The notes: generated from the letters alone by a model not told the origin. 64,000 nucleotides of DNA from Bacillota bacterium (GCA_023390335.1 JAEWCZ010000091.1:62001-126000), one strand, 5' to 3'; shown: positions 17,560 through 26,566, numbered from the stretch's first letter. Numbers and translations are program-made.

Positions 17560-17650
17560 GTAACTGCCTGAATGTCATATAAGAAATTGATCTAATTATA
17601 TATATTAGGCTTTGTCCAACTTTATTACTAAAATTAAAAATAGATAAATA

Positions 17651-17694
17651 AAAAACACCCGATAGAACTTTTGTTAGCTCTATCGGGTATTTTA
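17651..17694 (-). terminator. Terminator of the ABC transporter operon
   Basis: Perfect 10-bp stem ACCCGATAGA / TCTATCGGGT with a 12-nt loop, followed on the minus strand by GTTTTTTATTT. It lies about 30 nt past the permease stop codon. Confidence 0.88.
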
Positions 17695-17723
17695 AAAACA
17701 TGATTAGAAATTTTAAGTTACTG

Positions 17724-18554
17724 TTACCTTAAGGAAACTTTCTTATTCATTATTCTGCCAGTCATGTAGAAGAGAACAAAGACCATTATAATATCGAATG
17801 CATATCCCCCCAGGCCAATAACCATATTTGAAGGATTTTGGTTGTAGTTGTTTAGATTATCCATCAGATATCTAACCATATTCTGTGTAGTTAAAGAAAT
17901 ATCGAAACTGCCTGTCAGGCTGACGGAGAGTGAAAAAGGAATTACTATTGTAAGAATAGTCTCTACTATCTTTAGTGCAACATTAGTAGCAAGGAACAGT
18001 AAAATTGCTGCTCCTGCCGGGCCCACATTATGAAATGAAGGACGATTTGCCATGGTTATTGAAAAGTAAATCTGGCTCATTAAGTATAATATTGAAAAGC
18101 ACACCATTGGTATGAATACAAATATATACTTTTCCATTCCGTATCTCTGAATTTCATCCCAAACAGAAGACCATACTTTTCCATCAACTCCAAATCCTTT
18201 AAGCGCTACATAGAATGCTCCCAAGCATACTAAAACACTCAGTATCATCCAAACAAATGAAACAATTGCCTTTGAAACTAGATGAAGGTGTGGCTTTAAC
18301 GGTAATGTAAAACTCAGGTATCCCTCATTTGAATATAAGTTTTTATAAAATCTCATACATATTACTACCAAAGTTATAACGAATACTGCAATTCCAACCA
18401 ACAGCAGTAACAACGAAGATGTTACCTTGAACCACCCCAACTCCAGTTGTCCCGCAAGCAGAGACAAAACTGCCAGAACTGCTGTTATTGCATAAAAGAA
18501 AGGTATTATTCTTGATGTTTCCTTAACCTCATATTTAAATAATTTTCCTAACAT
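17724..18554 (-). CDS. ABC transporter permease
   Basis: A 276-residue membrane protein with about six hydrophobic helices (near 18-35, 42-65, 95-118, 145-165, 185-210 and 250-268). The N-terminal MLGKLFKYEVKETSR and the NEGYLSFTLPLKP motif are typical of ABC-2-like permeases next to YtrA-type regulators. Its start overlaps the ATPase gene by 7 nt. Substrate unknown; such systems often respond to cell-wall-active compounds. Confidence 0.85.
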   Translation of the reverse strand: MLGKLFKYEVKETSRIIPFFYAITAVLAVLSLLAGQLELGWFKVTSSLLLLLVGIAVFVITLVVICMRFYKNLYSNEGYLSFTLPLKPHLHLVSKAIVSFVWMILSVLVCLGAFYVALKGFGVDGKVWSSVWDEIQRYGMEKYIFVFIPMVCFSILYLMSQIYFSITMANRPSFHNVGPAGAAILLFLATNVALKIVETILTIVIPFSLSVSLTGSFDISLTTQNMVRYLMDNLNNYNQNPSNMVIGLGGYAFDIIMVFVLFYMTGRIMNKKVSLR

Positions 18555-19246
18555 TTGAACACCTCCTCAAAAAGTTCTTCTACGGATTTGCCCTCTTTCT
18601 GGCGAATATTATCAACCGTATCATCAATCAAGATTTTTCTTTCTCCCACCATAATTACTCTGTCAAATATTCTTTCAACATCATTAATCAAGTGAGTTGA
18701 AAGAAGTACTACTGCGTCCTCAGAATAATTATTTAGTATTATGTCAAGCATTGCTTTACGTGATGCAGGATCTAGTCCTCCCAGAGGTTCATCCAGTAAA
18801 TAAACCTTTGCTTTTCTTGACATTACAAGGATCAGCTGAACTTTTTCCTGCATACCCTTTGACATACTTTTAATCTTTTGATTTGGATCAAGCTTGAATT
18901 GAGAAAGCAGTTGCTGTGCCTTTTCCTTATCAAAGTCAGAATAGAAATCCTCAAAAAAATCCAAAGCCTCCTTAGCTTTTAAATTTTCACCAAGATAAGT
19001 TTTTTCAGGTAAATAGGACACAATAGATTTTGTATATTCGTCAGGTGCTCTTCCGTCAATAAGAACCTGCCCTGCATAATCCTTTATAAGACCCGCAATT
19101 ATTTTTATCATAGATGTCTTGCCACATCCATTCGGCCCCAAAAGACCAACTATCGTCCCACTTTCCAATGAAAGAGACACATTTTCCAAGACCATTTTGG
19201 AACCATACCTCTTATTCAGAGACTTTATTTCTATTATCTTACTCAT
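18548..19246 (-). CDS. ABC transporter ATP-binding protein
   Basis: A 232-residue ATPase. Walker A GPNGCGKTS is near residue 38, signature MSKGMQEKVQL (a variant of LSGGQ) near 131 and Walker B VYLLDEPLGGLDP near 150. It energises the downstream permease. It overlaps the end of the GntR gene by 8 nt and the start of the permease gene by 7 nt, so all three are translationally coupled. Confidence 0.93.
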   Translation of the reverse strand: MSKIIEIKSLNKRYGSKMVLENVSLSLESGTIVGLLGPNGCGKTSMIKIIAGLIKDYAGQVLIDGRAPDEYTKSIVSYLPEKTYLGENLKAKEALDFFEDFYSDFDKEKAQQLLSQFKLDPNQKIKSMSKGMQEKVQLILVMSRKAKVYLLDEPLGGLDPASRKAMLDIILNNYSEDAVVLLSTHLINDVERIFDRVIMVGERKILIDDTVDNIRQKEGKSVEELFEEVFKC

Positions 19247-19628
19247 TTTTGAGCCCTCCTTTTTCGATATCAGCTAACCTGCTCGATACTACATATATTA
19301 TTTCTTCTTTCTTATAACCCAGCTTCTTCATCAGGTTGTAATAATTCCCGGTATACTCTTCGGCCATCTCATCCCGTGCTTTTTTAATTTTTTCTTCGTC
19401 CTGGGAGACATATCTTCCCGATGTTCTTTCGGTATACAGCAAACCCTCTCTTTCAAGTTCAGATAAGGCCTTCTGCATGGTATTCGGATTAACTGAAAAT
19501 TCAACAGCCAGTTCCCTGACAGATTGAAGTCTTTGCCCTGCTTCCCAGATCCCTGAAACAATCTTTAACTTTATTTCATTCATTATTTGTATATATATAG
19601 GAACGTTGGACGAAAAATCGTTTGCCAT
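19239..19628 (-). CDS. GntR-family (YtrA-type) transcriptional regulator
   Basis: A 129-residue regulator: a winged helix-turn-helix (about 10-75) with LQSVRELAVEFSVNPNTMQK, and a short helical C-terminal dimerisation part instead of a ligand-binding domain. That is the YtrA subfamily layout, usually encoded with its own ABC transporter, as here. The long palindrome over the operon promoter is its likely operator. Start ATG with GGGAGG upstream. Confidence 0.93.
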   Translation of the reverse strand: MANDFSSNVPIYIQIMNEIKLKIVSGIWEAGQRLQSVRELAVEFSVNPNTMQKALSELEREGLLYTERTSGRYVSQDEEKIKKARDEMAEEYTGNYYNLMKKLGYKKEEIIYVVSSRLADIEKGGLKNE

Positions 19629-19663
19629 TAACCCACCTCCCTCTACATTTATTTACCATTATT

Positions 19664-20056
19664 TTAATTTTCCTTTCCCCACGTAATCTTATAGCTTCCG
19701 GAATGTTTTTCTCCTTGGACTTTCAGCTTGTAGTCCCCGGACTTATCAAGTTTTACTGAAAAGGAGGATGTGGGTATATCCTTACCTTCATAAACACTGT
19801 GGCCCTTTTCATCTGTAATGGACATGTCCAGTTTTCCTTTGGTAGAAACAATGTCAACATTTACGTCAATCGGATTGCCTTCCTTTACTTTAATAGAAGT
19901 GGCTTTGTATCCGTTAAACTTTTCATACTTCATTGACATCATGCTTGATGTATTTTTCTCAGTAGATTTAAAAGTACTATAGCTTCCGTAAGTACATCCG
20001 CTTAATAAAAGTATCGTTGAGACAATTATTAATAAGATTAGTTTTCTATTTATCAT
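19664..20056 (-). CDS. Small lipoprotein of the YtrA-type operon
   Basis: A 130-residue lipoprotein. An N-terminal signal with lipobox LLSGC puts the lipidated Cys at about residue 21. The mature part is beta-rich with DGKDIPTSS-like and KSGDYKLKVQGEKHSGSYKI segments, resembling small beta-sandwich domains that end in GxYxI. First gene of the operon and directly behind the operator. Function unknown; it may be the extracellular partner of the ABC transporter. Confidence 0.8.
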   Translation of the reverse strand: MINRKLILLIIVSTILLLSGCTYGSYSTFKSTEKNTSSMMSMKYEKFNGYKATSIKVKEGNPIDVNVDIVSTKGKLDMSITDEKGHSVYEGKDIPTSSFSVKLDKSGDYKLKVQGEKHSGSYKITWGKEN

Positions 20057-20070
20057 TCATTACTCTCCTT

Positions 20071-20118
20071 TCAAGTTGTATTATTGTATTAATCACTTAA
20101 TACAATAATACAACTTGA
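20071..20118. promoter_or_regulatory. Perfect 21-bp inverted repeat operator (GntR/YtrA)
   Basis: TCAAGTTGTATTATTGTATTA and its exact reverse complement are separated by 6 nt. The right end abuts the ribosome site of the lipoprotein gene and the left arm contains the -10 box of the promoter. Binding here would block initiation. The repeat has no GC-rich stem or T run, which argues against a terminator. Confidence 0.75.
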
Positions 20119-20133
20119 ATATTCCTGTGTCAA
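20105..20133 (-). promoter_or_regulatory. Sigma-A promoter of the lipoprotein-gntR-ABC operon
   Basis: TTGACA (20128-20133), a 17-nt spacer and TATTAT (20105-20110) on the minus strand. The -10 box lies inside the palindrome. Confidence 0.75.
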
Positions 20134-20146
20134 TAGGAAAACATAA

Positions 20147-20182
20147 AAAAGCTTCCAACTTTTATTGTTGGAAGCTTTTATT
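20147..20182 (-). terminator. Terminator after the CD1247-like gene
   Basis: 13-bp stem AAAAGCTTCCAAC / GTTGGAAGCTTTT with a 7-nt loop and T runs on both strands. It lies about 16 nt past the stop codon and separates it from the YtrA operon promoter. Confidence 0.88.
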
Positions 20183-20197
20183 AATTATTATTTAAAA

Positions 20198-20614
20198 TTA
20201 CTCTTCATCATGATCATGTCCGCAGCCGCAACCACATTCATCATCACATTCACAATCCCATTCCAGTTCAATCTTCTCGTGGCAATGCGGACATTCTATG
20301 GTTTCAGCATCTTCATCAATCATTTCAAGATCAACGTCAATCTTTTCTCCACAGTTAGGGCATTCAATTTCTTCAAACTCAATGTCATCCTCATCATAAA
20401 TAAGTTTTTCAATCTCAGCAAGATCCTCATCTACGCTGTCTACTTGCTCACCAAGATCATCCTGAATTTCCTCAATATCTTCAATTGCAAGTGAAATATC
20501 ATCCAGAACATCGATTATAGCGTTTAACAGTTTTCCTTCATTTGTTGAATCATTAATATTCATACCCTCTGCCAAACCTTTAATGAATGCTACACGTTCG
20601 CTTATATAGCTCAT
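20198..20614 (-). CDS. CD1247-like zinc-ribbon protein with Cys/His-rich tail
   Basis: A 138-residue acidic protein. The helical N-terminus (SERVAFIKGLAEGMNIN and LLNAIIDVLDDIS) matches the CD1247 N-terminal domain family of clostridia. The middle is strongly acidic. Two CxxC knuckles (CPNCGEKID and CPHCHEKIE) form a zinc ribbon near residues 84-118, followed by a metal-binding-like tail with Cys, His and Asp clusters. Function is not known. It lies 32 nt after efp and ends in its own terminator. Confidence 0.8.
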   Translation of the reverse strand: MSYISERVAFIKGLAEGMNINDSTNEGKLLNAIIDVLDDISLAIEDIEEIQDDLGEQVDSVDEDLAEIEKLIYDEDDIEFEEIECPNCGEKIDVDLEMIDEDAETIECPHCHEKIELEWDCECDDECGCGCGHDHDEE

Positions 20615-20646
20615 AATTACCTCCTCATTACCACTTTGGTATTTTA

Positions 20647-21207
20647 TTATTTAACTCTTTCCATGTATTCATTTGTTCTTGTATCAATTCTTATTATATC
20701 TCCAGTGTTAACAAAAAGGGGCACTTTTATAACAAAACCAGTTTCAACTGTAGCAGGTTTTGTTGCACCGGTAGCAGTATCACCCTTAAATCCGGGATCT
20801 GTCTCAGTTACCTCAAGCTCTACAAATGTTGGAGGCTCGATACCGAAAACATTTCCTTTATGTGAAAGAATCTTTACAATATCATTTTCCTTAACAAGAT
20901 TAAGAGTATTTCCAATTGTTTCCTTGTTTATAGGAAGCTGTTCAAAGGATTCAACATCCATAAAGTAATATAAATCTCCATCATTATATAAATACTGCAT
21001 ATCTTTTCTTTCGATATGAGCTTTTGGCATTTTATCTGTCGGATTGAAAGTTCTTTCAACTGTTGCACCTGTAATTATATTCTTTAACCTTGTTCTTACG
21101 AACGCAGCTCCTTTTCCCGGCTTTACATGTTGGAATTCAACTACCTGAAATATATTATTATCCAATTCAAATGTTACGCCATTTTTAAAATCTCCAGCTA
21201 CTATCAT
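20647..21207 (-). CDS. efp: Translation elongation factor P
   Basis: Relieves ribosome stalling at polyproline stretches. 186 residues with three beta-barrel domains. HVKPGKGAAFVRTRLKN around residues 27-43 contains the conserved loop Lys near 32. The C-terminal signature GDIIRIDTRTNEYMER is intact. It lies downstream of pepQ, a common efp-pepQ-aroQ order in Firmicutes. Confidence 0.98.
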   Translation of the reverse strand: MIVAGDFKNGVTFELDNNIFQVVEFQHVKPGKGAAFVRTRLKNIITGATVERTFNPTDKMPKAHIERKDMQYLYNDGDLYYFMDVESFEQLPINKETIGNTLNLVKENDIVKILSHKGNVFGIEPPTFVELEVTETDPGFKGDTATGATKPATVETGFVIKVPLFVNTGDIIRIDTRTNEYMERVK

Positions 21208-21360
21208 ACCTTACCTCCATAAATATAAAAATGCATAAAACTTTATTTTATCTTTAATACTATCCTAGTTTATATTAAATTAATTTTCTCTATTAGGCAA
21301 GAAAAATTTTCAATTTAATGATAAAAGTCAATAAATACACCGAAAAAGTCTAATTTTGGC

Positions 21361-22446
21361 TTATAAAATAATTAAGTCCTTAGTAGAACGGGTTAATACA
21401 ATAGGGGTGTCATCCCTGATTATAATGGTATCCTCAATTCTTACTCCTCCAAGGCCCTCAACATAAATACCCGGTTCTACGGTAACTGCCATATTGTTTT
21501 CAAGTACTTTATCTCCTCCCGGTGAAAGTCGAGGATTTTCATGAATCTCAAGGCCTAATCCGTGACCAAGTCCATGCCCGAATTTACCTTCAAATCCCTT
21601 ACCATAAATAATATCCCTTGCTATTTTGTCGACTTCCCTTCCCGTTTTGCCTTGTACTGCACCTTTCTCAGAAGTTAACTGAGCCTCTAAAACTATATTA
21701 TAGATATCTATCATTTTTTTATCCGGTTGTCCAAGAAAAACGGTTCTTGTTATATCAGAGCAATAATGATTATATAATGCACCAAAATCCATTGTGATTG
21801 TATCACCGATTTCAAGTTTCTTTTCTGATGCTACTCCATGAGGCATGGATGACCTCAGTCCTGATGCGACAATTGTTTCAAAGGAAGCAGCTGATGCCCC
21901 TAATTTTTTCATTTGATATTCAAGTTCTGCAGCAACGTCCAACTCAGTTATACCAGGCTTTATAATACCAAGCACATGATTGAATGCACCATCTGCAATC
22001 TCGACAGCTTTGTTTATAGTTTCTATTTCAAAGGAATCCTTTATACTTCTCAACCTTTCAACTACTGAACCAATTCCCTCCAACGTGCAATCCTTGAATT
22101 TGTCATTAAATAATTTGTATTCTGAATAAGTCAGGCTTTCGTCTTCAAACCCAAGCTTTTTAATCCCTTCAGAGTTTATTATTTCAAGGATAGTATCTTT
22201 TATATCAGGCTTATGCTGAACTATTTCAAACAATGGAGACTGTCTGGCCGATTGTTCAACATATCTAAAGTCAGTCAGCAGATATGCTTTTTTCTCTGTA
22301 ATTACAAGGTTTGCCGATGTACCTGAGAAGCCGGAAAGATACATATAATTTTCTCTTTTTGTAATCAATACTCCATCCTGCCCCAGGTTTTTTAGTTCTT
22401 TTCTGAAAGTGTCCAACCTATTTGATAATATTTGCTTGTCAACCAT
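21361..22446 (-). CDS. pepQ: Xaa-Pro dipeptidase/aminopeptidase (M24)
   Basis: A 361-residue metallopeptidase with a creatinase-like N-terminal domain (about 1-130) and a pita-bread M24 domain. Metal ligands are visible in MDFGALYNHYCSDITRTVF (two Asp), GHGLGHGLGLEIHE (His), VEPGIY (Glu) and GVRIEDT (Glu). It releases N-terminal residues before proline. The neighbouring aroQ upstream and efp downstream are a conserved set. Confidence 0.94.
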   Translation of the reverse strand: MVDKQILSNRLDTFRKELKNLGQDGVLITKRENYMYLSGFSGTSANLVITEKKAYLLTDFRYVEQSARQSPLFEIVQHKPDIKDTILEIINSEGIKKLGFEDESLTYSEYKLFNDKFKDCTLEGIGSVVERLRSIKDSFEIETINKAVEIADGAFNHVLGIIKPGITELDVAAELEYQMKKLGASAASFETIVASGLRSSMPHGVASEKKLEIGDTITMDFGALYNHYCSDITRTVFLGQPDKKMIDIYNIVLEAQLTSEKGAVQGKTGREVDKIARDIIYGKGFEGKFGHGLGHGLGLEIHENPRLSPGGDKVLENNMAVTVEPGIYVEGLGGVRIEDTIIIRDDTPIVLTRSTKDLIIL

Positions 22447-22491
22447 TTAACTACCTCCATAAATCCCTATTATTAATTATATATATATAAC

Positions 22492-22920
22492 CTACATGTT
22501 TGCCGCAGCATGAAGTGCCAATATGTAACTCCTCTTTCCGAATCCGCATATCTGCCCTACACAAACGGGTGCTATCATTGATGTATGCCTGAACTCTTCC
22601 CTGCTATGTATATTTGAAAGGTGTATCTCTATTGTAGGTATTTCTATTGCCTTTATAGCATCCCTGATCGCTATGCTGTAATGTGTATATGCTCCTGCAT
22701 TTATTATTACAACATCGTATACACCACGTGCTGCGTGAAGTTTGTCTATTATCTCTCCTTCATGGTTTGATTGAACAAAATCCGATTCCAATCCCAGTTC
22801 CTGAGATACGATATTAACCTCTTGAGCAATATCCAGTAGGGTTTCACTGCCATAAACAGCCTTTTCTCTAATGCCTAACATATTCAGATTAGGCCCGTTT
22901 AAAACAAGTACTTTTTTCAT
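22492..22920 (-). CDS. aroQ: Type II 3-dehydroquinate dehydratase
   Basis: Third step of the shikimate pathway. The start is placed at the ATG at 22918-22920, which has GGGAGG 7 nt upstream; a longer frame from 22959 has no ribosome site and adds 13 unconserved residues. 142 residues with the active-site motifs NGPNLNMLG, SNHEGEIID, INAGAYTHYS and HLSNIHSREEFRH. Full length and intact. Confidence 0.97.
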   Translation of the reverse strand: MKKVLVLNGPNLNMLGIREKAVYGSETLLDIAQEVNIVSQELGLESDFVQSNHEGEIIDKLHAARGVYDVVIINAGAYTHYSIAIRDAIKAIEIPTIEIHLSNIHSREEFRHTSMIAPVCVGQICGFGKRSYILALHAAANM

Positions 22921-23003
22921 TTTCAACCTCCCGAATTCTTTATATAAAAGCTGTCGCACTCCCGTTATATAATTAATTTTGCGACACTCACTTATATATT
23001 ACT

Positions 23004-23870
23004 TTAGAATAAGTTTTGATTTTCCAATATGCCATAATAAATGTCCTTCATTTCTATAGCATCCTCTGCCATCATTCCTCTTGATTCGCAAATAATTACA
23101 GGTTCCATTTCCCTGTTAACAAGTATAGGTGCAAGATGCTCAAATTCAGGTCCAAACTGCTTGTCTGAAAAATTCCAGTGCTTTTTTTCTCCGCCTTTGG
23201 AAAACTCTATACGGCTGAAATGGCAATGGATTCTTTTTGTTCTTTCCTTACCGATTGAATTTTCAATAAAATCAATAACCTTTTCGAAATCTTCCTGGGA
23301 ATTCAGTATTCCCAAACCTCTGGCATGAACATGCCCAAAATCGATGGTAGGTATTAGTCTTTCATCAATTTTACACATTTCCATTATTTCTTCAAGCGTT
23401 CCCAACTGGTTGTGCTTTCCCAAAACCTCCGGGCAAATACTGATATCACCAAAACCTGCGGCATCAGACATTTGAAGAGTCTCTTTAAGAACCTGTATCG
23501 CCAATTCAAGTGACTTTTCCCTGCCTAATTTGCTGGTAGATCCTGTATGAACAACTATTCTCTTGGCACCCATCCATTTTGCAACCTGTAGGGTTTCCAT
23601 AATATACCTCTTGGAATTTTCTCTTTTATCCTCTTCTTCACTTGACATGTTAATATAATACGGAGCATGGATGCTTAAAAAGATGTTGTTGCTTTCTGCC
23701 TGTTGTCCTATTTCTCTGGCAGTTGCCTCTCCAACCTTTACTCCTTTTGTACAGGAGTACTCATATGCATTCAGGCCCTTCGAGGCAAGCCAAGCCGGCA
23801 TTTGCACTGAGGATTTGAATCCCTCTTCATAAAAGCTGTCTGAATTTCCTGATGGTCCGAATCTTATCAT
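23004..23870 (-). CDS. TIM-barrel protein, endonuclease IV/xylose isomerase-like
   Basis: About 288 residues, starting MIRFGPSG at the ATG at 23868-23870 (GGGAG about 8 nt upstream; a TTG five codons earlier is less likely). The fold pattern includes FLSIHAPYYINMSS, RIVVHTGSTSK, ICPEVLGKHNQLGTLEE, PTIDFGHVHARG and IHCHFSR, which carry the His/Glu/Asp metal ligands of the AP endonuclease family 2. It may be a DNA repair nuclease (Nfo-like) or a sugar isomerase-like enzyme. It follows the M18 peptidase gene by 20 nt. Confidence 0.8.
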   Translation of the reverse strand: MIRFGPSGNSDSFYEEGFKSSVQMPAWLASKGLNAYEYSCTKGVKVGEATAREIGQQAESNNIFLSIHAPYYINMSSEEEDKRENSKRYIMETLQVAKWMGAKRIVVHTGSTSKLGREKSLELAIQVLKETLQMSDAAGFGDISICPEVLGKHNQLGTLEEIMEMCKIDERLIPTIDFGHVHARGLGILNSQEDFEKVIDFIENSIGKERTKRIHCHFSRIEFSKGGEKKHWNFSDKQFGPEFEHLAPILVNREMEPVIICESRGMMAEDAIEMKDIYYGILENQNLF

Positions 23871-23890
23871 GTCTTTATCTCCCAATAATG

Positions 23891-25321
23891 TTATTTGCTT
23901 TCAAGGAAAACTATCATAGCTTTGTAACTCATGTAAACATCTATCTTACTTGAGATTTCCATTGGAGAGTGCATTGATAGTATTGGCACTCCACAATCAA
24001 GAACATCTACACCGAGGTTGGCAACATGCTGTGCGATAGTTCCTCCACCACCCAAATCAACTTTACCCATTTCTGATAAATGCCATATAATGCCTTCCTT
24101 ATTAAATAAGTTTCTAATTTCGGCTACAAATTCAGCATTGGCATCACTTGCATCATACTTACCTCTTGAACCTGTGTATTTTTGAAGTACTATACCATTA
24201 CCCATGTATGATGAATTTGACTTTTCATTAACACTTGCATATGTGGGGTCAACTGCAGCATTAACATCGGCAGAAAGCATTTTTGAGTTTTCCAGACATT
24301 GATTTGTTAAAATGTCGGAATAATTATCTGATGTCAAATACAATAGTTTTGCTACAAAATTCTTGAGAAGACTGGACTGTGCCCCGGTATTTCCCATGCT
24401 GCCTATTTCTTCTTTGTCCGTGAGAATACACAAAGCAGTTTTTTTAGGCTGATCAAGATTAAGCATTGCTTTAACACATGTAAATGCACAAACCCTGTCA
24501 TCTTGGCCGTAAGCTCCTATCATACTCCTGTCAAGTCCAATATCCCTCGCCTTGTACGCAGGTACTGCCTCCAGTTCTGCTGATATAAAATCTTCTTCCA
24601 CCATTCCATATTTTTCGTTTAAAAGCTTTAATATATTCAGCTTAATTTTGTCTTTAACCTTATCATCCTTTAAAGGTATTGAACCAATTAATACATTAAG
24701 GCTTTCCCCTTCAACAACCTCGGTAGCTTTTTTCTGCATCTGCTCCTGAGCCAAATGAGGAAGCAAATCACTAATTGTAAATACGGGGTCTTTATCGTCC
24801 TCACCTATACATATATCCACCTTTGTACCATCCGACTTAATAACTACACCATGTAATGCATAAGGAATGGTTACCCATTGATATTTTTTTATGCCACCAT
24901 AGTAATGAGTCTTCAGGAGTACCATACCGGAATCTTCATAAACTGGGTTTGGCTTTAAGTCAAGGCGTGGAGAATCTATATGTGCTCCTACCATATTTAT
25001 GCCTTGAACCAGCGGTTCTTGCCCGATTACTGCAAAGACTGCAGATTTCTCCTTGTTTATGTAGTAAACCTTGGCACCTTGTTTCAATTTTGTTCCCTTT
25101 TTCATAAGTTCAGTCAGATTTTCATATCCGGACTTAATTAATTGGCGTTCAACAACTGAACAGAACTCTCGTTCTGTTTTTCCTTCATCAAGATAAGTCT
25201 TATATTCATCGCATAATTCAAAAGCTTGTTGAATCTCTTTTTCACTATTCTCCCAAGCATTTTTTTGTTTATAGGTAAGCTTTTCTTCTAATAATTCACC
25301 CTGACTCTTTTCTTTATTCAT
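23891..25321 (-). CDS. Aminopeptidase, M18 family
   Basis: About 476 residues. The start is placed at the second ATG (25319-25321), with GAGAGG 7 nt upstream, rather than at 25327 where the ribosome site would touch the codon. Zinc-site motifs GAHIDSPRLDLKP, DKEEIGSMGNTGAQS and MHSPMEISSKID are present. Cytosolic aspartyl/neutral aminopeptidase, probably in peptide turnover. It is divergent from hisJ. Confidence 0.93.
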   Translation of the reverse strand: MNKEKSQGELLEEKLTYKQKNAWENSEKEIQQAFELCDEYKTYLDEGKTEREFCSVVERQLIKSGYENLTELMKKGTKLKQGAKVYYINKEKSAVFAVIGQEPLVQGINMVGAHIDSPRLDLKPNPVYEDSGMVLLKTHYYGGIKKYQWVTIPYALHGVVIKSDGTKVDICIGEDDKDPVFTISDLLPHLAQEQMQKKATEVVEGESLNVLIGSIPLKDDKVKDKIKLNILKLLNEKYGMVEEDFISAELEAVPAYKARDIGLDRSMIGAYGQDDRVCAFTCVKAMLNLDQPKKTALCILTDKEEIGSMGNTGAQSSLLKNFVAKLLYLTSDNYSDILTNQCLENSKMLSADVNAAVDPTYASVNEKSNSSYMGNGIVLQKYTGSRGKYDASDANAEFVAEIRNLFNKEGIIWHLSEMGKVDLGGGGTIAQHVANLGVDVLDCGVPILSMHSPMEISSKIDVYMSYKAMIVFLESK

Positions 25322-25340
25322 ACACATACCTCTCTCTTTT

Positions 25341-25370
25341 TTGACTTTTAGTTTAAAATGTAGATAATAT
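25341..25370 (+). promoter_or_regulatory. Sigma-A-type promoter candidate for hisJ
   Basis: TTGACT (25341-25346), an 18-nt spacer and TAATAT (25365-25370), about 86 nt before the start codon in the divergent intergenic region. Confidence 0.5.
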
Positions 25371-25455
25371 TAATTAGTATTATATTTATAACGCATCATA
25401 TTTTATAGGATGGTTAATTTTAGTTTTATTATACTTTTCAAAGGAGAAAGTTACA

Positions 25456-26253
25456 ATGCATGACAACCATATTCATTCAAAATTTTCCACTGATTCACGT
25501 ATGGACGCTGAAGAGGCCTGTAAAAGAGCAGTTGAAATCGGGCTTGAAGGATTGGTTTTCACAGACCATGTTGATTATGACTACCCGGATTTTGATGAGA
25601 GTTTTTTAATAGATTATAATGAATATTTTGCCTTTTTTAACAAATTAAAAGATAAGTGGAAATCAAAACTCAATATACTTATAGGCGTTGAAATGGGTTT
25701 TCAGCCTCATGTGGTTGACAAAATTAATGATATATTGAATCGTTATGATTTCGACTTTATAATTAATTCCGTACACATAATAGAACACAAGGACCCTTAC
25801 ACCGGAGCCTTCTTTGCAGGAAAAACACAGCAGCAGGCATATGAAAGATATTTACAAGAAATCCTTTGTTCAGTAAATGCATATGATAACTATGACGTTA
25901 TAGGTCATATAGGTTATGCTGCCCGATACGGTAATTTTGAAGATAAACCTCTTAGGTACAAAGATTACAGCGATATTATAGATGAGATTTTAAAAGCAGT
26001 TATAAATAAGGAAAAAGGCATTGAGCTGAATACTTCCGGGTTAAGAAGCGATCTTGGGTGCCCCATACCGGGTTATGATGTTTTTAAACGCTATTTTGAG
26101 TTAGGCGGAGAAATTATTACACTGGGTTCAGATTCGCACTTTGCAGAACATCTCGGGCATAGTTTCAGCGAAGCCTTAGAACATTTAAAAAGTATTGGAT
26201 TTAAACATGTGGTTCATTTTGAAAAAAGAAAACCTGTCTTTGAAAAGATATGA
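25456..26253 (+). CDS. hisJ: Histidinol-phosphatase, HisJ family (PHP)
   Basis: A 265-residue PHP-domain phosphoesterase. The metal-binding motifs DNHIHSKFSTD, FTDHVDYDYPDF, VHIIEH, VIGHIGYAARY and LGSDSHFAEHLG are in order. The usual role is dephosphorylation of histidinol phosphate in histidine synthesis. There are no other his genes nearby, so related PHP phosphatase activity cannot be excluded. AAAGGAG is upstream of the ATG. Confidence 0.87.
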   Translation: MHDNHIHSKFSTDSRMDAEEACKRAVEIGLEGLVFTDHVDYDYPDFDESFLIDYNEYFAFFNKLKDKWKSKLNILIGVEMGFQPHVVDKINDILNRYDFDFIINSVHIIEHKDPYTGAFFAGKTQQQAYERYLQEILCSVNAYDNYDVIGHIGYAARYGNFEDKPLRYKDYSDIIDEILKAVINKEKGIELNTSGLRSDLGCPIPGYDVFKRYFELGGEIITLGSDSHFAEHLGHSFSEALEHLKSIGFKHVVHFEKRKPVFEKI

Positions 26254-26254
26254 T

Positions 26255-26291
26255 AAAAAGGGGTGCTTGAAAAAGTACCCCTTTTTTTTAA
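26255..26291. terminator. Bidirectional terminator between convergent genes
   Basis: 10-bp stem AAAAAGGGGT / ACCCCTTTTT with a 12-nt loop, then T run on the plus strand and A/T run on the other. It serves hisJ (plus) and the small membrane protein gene (minus). Confidence 0.88.
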
Positions 26292-26292
26292 T

Positions 26293-26481
26293 TTATTTGT
26301 GTATCAGGTCTATGGAACCCAGTACAACATGTGCTACTCCAAACCCAATAACGCCTGCCCCTATTGCAACTGCTGTATCACGCTTCTTCATGCCATGTTT
26401 TTTCATGTCATAACCTCGCATTGCCAGTCCTGTTGCGGTGACAGCCGTTCCTAGTACTGTTGGAATTAATCCTTCACGCAA
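26293..26481 (-). CDS. Small membrane protein, unknown function
   Basis: A 62-residue protein with two hydrophobic helices (about 5-22 and 38-56) separated by a basic loop YDMKKHGMKKRD. Start TTG, preceded by AGGAGG 8 nt upstream, a strong ribosome site. Similar short proteins are found in clostridia. No function can be assigned. Confidence 0.7.
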   Translation of the reverse strand: MREGLIPTVLGTAVTATGLAMRGYDMKKHGMKKRDTAVAIGAGVIGFGVAHVVLGSIDLIHK

Positions 26482-26566
26482 AGTAAATCCCTCCTCCTGC
26501 TTTTTAAAACAAATACTTATTTAATGTCTGCACATAAACTAAATATATGTTGGAAAATAAACAGTA

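Noticed and set aside
20071..20118. Inverted repeat read as an intrinsic terminator
   Set aside because: The stem is AT-rich, has no T run, lies upstream of a ribosome site and overlaps a good promoter. An operator fits better.
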